Part shown: positions 62,380 through 64,000 of the stretch, piece after piece
Layout: every line of letters begins with the position of its first letter
How positions within the stretch are numbered: the first letter of the stretch is position 1
Origin: Peptostreptococcus russellii
Lineage (GTDB): Bacteria; Bacillota; Clostridia; Peptostreptococcales; Peptostreptococcaceae
DNA length: 64,000 nucleotides
NCBI RefSeq assembly: GCF_003012055.1
Contig: NZ_JYGE01000006.1
Span: 62,001-126,000, forward strand
Direction of reading: 5' to 3'
Made by a program: the position numbers and the translations under genes
Notes under the pieces: generated by a model
Told to the model about the DNA's origin: nothing
Databases searched by the model: none
What the model saw: the letters and a program-made list of their open reading frames with translations, nothing else

Positions 62380-63054
62380 ATGAAGAAATATTTGGTTTTG
62401 ATTTTACTAATTTTTAGTGTATTTACAACTGGATGTTCTGGTTTTAGTGTTTTTGGCAAAGAAATAATACCACAAAGTGCAGTTTACTGTGATAACTGCG
62501 GATTTAAATCAGATAAAAAAACAAAGACATGTGAAACTTGTAAGGAAAAACCAATATGGCTCTCAAAGAAACCTAAAATTACTAGGCAAATTGGTAAAAG
62601 ACTTGAAGATGAAAAAGCTGCAGAATTTAAAAAACAAAAAGAAAAAGATGAAAAAGAAGCACTTCAAAATAATAAGCAAGAAAGAGTAGTAGTAAAAACT
62701 AAAGTCGTTAAGAAAAAAGAAAAGAAAAAAGAGAAATATGATACTTGTGGAATTTGTGGAAGAGAAGACAAAATAAGTAATCTAACGCATGTCCATGGTG
62801 TTGGTGTATACGTGCATTCAAAGTGTGGTGATAATGCAGCTACATGTGCTAACTGTAGTAATACATTATTTACACGAGAGGAGAATAGAACTGGTTATTG
62901 TGATGTATGTTACTATTCACAAAACAATAACTCTAACAATAATTCCAATAAGGATAATGATTACAATTCAGATGATAGCTACAATGATTCTTATGATGAT
63001 GGTAATTATGATTACTCTGATTATGATCAGTATCAAGATGATAAGCAATATTAA
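62380..63054 (+). CDS. Lipoprotein with zinc-ribbon motifs and acidic Asn/Asp/Tyr tail
   Basis: An unusual 224-aa protein. MKKYLVLILLIFSVFTTGCSG is a signal peptide with the lipobox ending at Cys19. Then come CDNCGFKS and CETCKEKP (about 37-60), a Lys/Glu coiled-coil-like stretch (75-120), CGICGRED (124-131), a VHGVGVYVHSKCGDN segment, CANCSN and CDVCYY (about 158-180), and a tail of Asn, Asp, Ser and Tyr (182-224). Paired CxxC sites should bind zinc or form disulfides outside the membrane. No family name can be given. ATG 62380 follows GAGGAG. Confidence 0.8.
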   Translation: MKKYLVLILLIFSVFTTGCSGFSVFGKEIIPQSAVYCDNCGFKSDKKTKTCETCKEKPIWLSKKPKITRQIGKRLEDEKAAEFKKQKEKDEKEALQNNKQERVVVKTKVVKKKEKKKEKYDTCGICGREDKISNLTHVHGVGVYVHSKCGDNAATCANCSNTLFTREENRTGYCDVCYYSQNNNSNNNSNKDNDYNSDDSYNDSYDDGNYDYSDYDQYQDDKQY

Positions 63055-63124
63055 AATAGATAGCACTAATATAATTGACTATTATAATGTTTCAGTTGAA
63101 AAGTTATAATATACACTCCAAGGC

Positions 63125-63158
63125 ACAGAGAAGGCTAGTAACCTTCTCTGTTTTTTTG
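63125..63158 (+). terminator. Rho-independent terminator
   Basis: ACAGAGAAGG, loop CTAGTAA, CCTTCTCTGT, then seven Ts, ending the zinc-ribbon lipoprotein gene. Confidence 0.93.
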
Positions 63159-63508
63159 ATAGAGAGAGGGTATTCTTATTTAAAAATAAATTTAAAAAGT
63201 AGTTTTTATAAGCGACAATAAATCTTATTTATACAGTGGCAATTAATCATAGATATATGATATAATTACATCTTGCAGAAGTCTTTTATCTGCAAAGATT
63301 AGAATTAGTATTATATTTAGCTTGATTACACCTAGCTAATAAGTGAAGGCAGAAATAAGTTTGAAGGCTTATAATAAATACAGTACAAGAGATTTATAGA
63401 GCAAGTTAATTTATAAAAATATAAAGTAGAGCTAGATTTTTAGTAGAGATAAAAATTTTAAGATATATATAGAGTTTTAAGATATATAGATATCAGGAGG
63501 TGAGATAA
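63159..63508. other. AT-rich region upstream of dnaB
   Basis: About 350 bases without a gene. It holds the dnaB promoter and, at 63495-63502, its AGGAGGTG site. ATCTTGCAGAAG and TTTTATCTGCAAAGATT (63269-63300) form a loose inverted repeat. Confidence 0.45.
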
Positions 63509-64000
63509 TTGGCTGATATAAATAGAATACCGCCAAGTAGTATAGAGTCAGAACAGTGTGTAATAGGGTCAATTTTAATAGAGGGAGAAACGATAATTCC
63601 TGTAATTGAAATACTAGATAGTCAAGATTTTTATAGTGACTCACATAGGGTTATATTTGATAGTATGAAGGAGCTTAGTGAAGAAAGGGTTCCTATAGAT
63701 ATAGTTACAGTTTCTGAAAAACTGAGAAGTAAGGGTTATCTTGAAGATATTGGAGGAGTTAATTATCTTTCGAGTACTACTACTGTAGTACCGACAACTT
63801 CTAATGTAAAAACTTATGCAGAAATTGTAAAGCAAAAGTCAGTTCTTAGAAGTTTGATAAGGGTATCAAATGATATTATAAGCCTTGGATATAGTGAAGA
63901 TGAAGATATAGATGAAGTTTTGAATCAGGCTGAAAAGAAGATATTTGATATATCACAAGATAGAGTTACATCAGATTTCAATCCAATTGGAAAAGTTTTG
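63509..64000 (+). CDS. dnaB: Replicative DNA helicase DnaB, 5' part (3' end outside window)
   Basis: The replicative helicase that unwinds DNA at the fork. The frame starts at TTG 63509, 6 bases after AGGAGGTG, with MADINRIPPSSIESEQCVIG, the classic DnaB N-terminal helical domain, followed by FYSDSHRVIFDSMKELSEERVPIDIVTVSEKL and LEDIGGVNYL. The window ends before the RecA-like ATPase domain. Placement after rplI is the usual Firmicutes order. Confidence 0.95.
   Translation, partial: MADINRIPPSSIESEQCVIGSILIEGETIIPVIEILDSQDFYSDSHRVIFDSMKELSEERVPIDIVTVSEKLRSKGYLEDIGGVNYLSSTTTVVPTTSNVKTYAEIVKQKSVLRSLIRVSNDIISLGYSEDEDIDEVLNQAEKKIFDISQDRVTSDFNPIGKVL

Noticed and set aside
62477-63109. Alternate-frame Ile/Met-rich open frames in the zinc-ribbon lipoprotein gene
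   Set aside because: They are shadows of a repetitive gene; only the first frame has a signal peptide, Cys motifs and a ribosome site.
1-64000. CRISPR arrays, tRNA/rRNA genes, insertion sequences, prophage genes
   Set aside because: Looked for on reading through both strands; no regularly spaced repeats, tRNA-like cloverleaf sequence, transposase or phage structural gene was recognised.

Overview
The window looks like near-origin chromosome of a low-GC, anaerobic, amino-acid-fermenting Gram-positive of the Peptostreptococcaceae, most likely close to Peptostreptococcus or Clostridioides. Evidence for this is the AT-rich sequence, strong AGGAGG-type ribosome sites with frequent TTG and GTG starts, the yidC-jag and mnmE-mnmG-rsmG genes, a rpsF-ssb-rpsR ... 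DUF2232-gdpP-rplI-dnaB cluster, cell-wall-binding-repeat-2 proteins, and a complete 2-hydroxyacyl-CoA dehydratase (had/fld type) Stickland pathway. No rRNA, tRNA, CRISPR array, insertion sequence or prophage was recognised.

Layout. 1-1.3 kb: 3' end of yidC, then jag. 1.6-29.7 kb: a long accessory stretch lying where many Firmicutes have jag directly followed by mnmE. It holds an AraC regulator, an iron-sulfur flavoprotein, pantothenate genes (panG-like, panB, panC) split by a phosphate-uptake operon (pstSCAB-phoU plus a kinase fragment), an amino-acid permease, a HAD hydrolase with an Asn/Lys-rich insert, a triple-rhodanese lipoprotein, a GmrSD-like restriction gene with a small companion, two tandem cell-wall-binding proteins, and a three-gene GIY-YIG / DUF6530-like / MoxR-VWA module. 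29.9-35.4 kb: mnmE, mnmG, rsmG and a YdcF-like membrane protein. 36.0-49.4 kb: a sigma-54 activator, a good -24/-12 promoter, and hadA-hadB-hadC-acdB-etfB-etfA-ldhA-hadI, followed by brnQ and an aminotransferase. Together these can import a branched-chain amino acid, transaminate it, reduce it to the 2-hydroxyacid, make the CoA ester, dehydrate it and reduce the enoyl-CoA with an electron-bifurcating Acd-Etf complex. 49.5-55.6 kb: a degenerate Nudix-like protein, a cysteine desulfurase, a GerMN lipoprotein, yedF, DUF3343, DUF951 and a second, about 95% identical aminotransferase. 55.8-64 kb: a radical SAM protein, then the rpsF-ssb-rpsR operon behind a likely S6:S18 leader, and DUF2232, gdpP, rplI, a zinc-ribbon lipoprotein and the start of dnaB.

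Most striking are several lesions visible directly in the sequence. The response regulator phoP is reduced to its first 11 or so codons and joined to a kinase that has lost its membrane sensor. gdpP appears frameshifted at a run of five Ts. A membrane-protein gene at 28.1-28.7 kb is split at a run of six Ts. A small gene at 58.3 kb has a TAA at codon 5. PstS is in a permuted domain order and lacks the lipobox cysteine. Because two lesions lie in homopolymers, sequencing error must be excluded before they are read as biology. The best candidates for a poorly described system are the GIY-YIG / DUF6530-like / MoxR-VWA module and the GmrSD-plus-companion pair.
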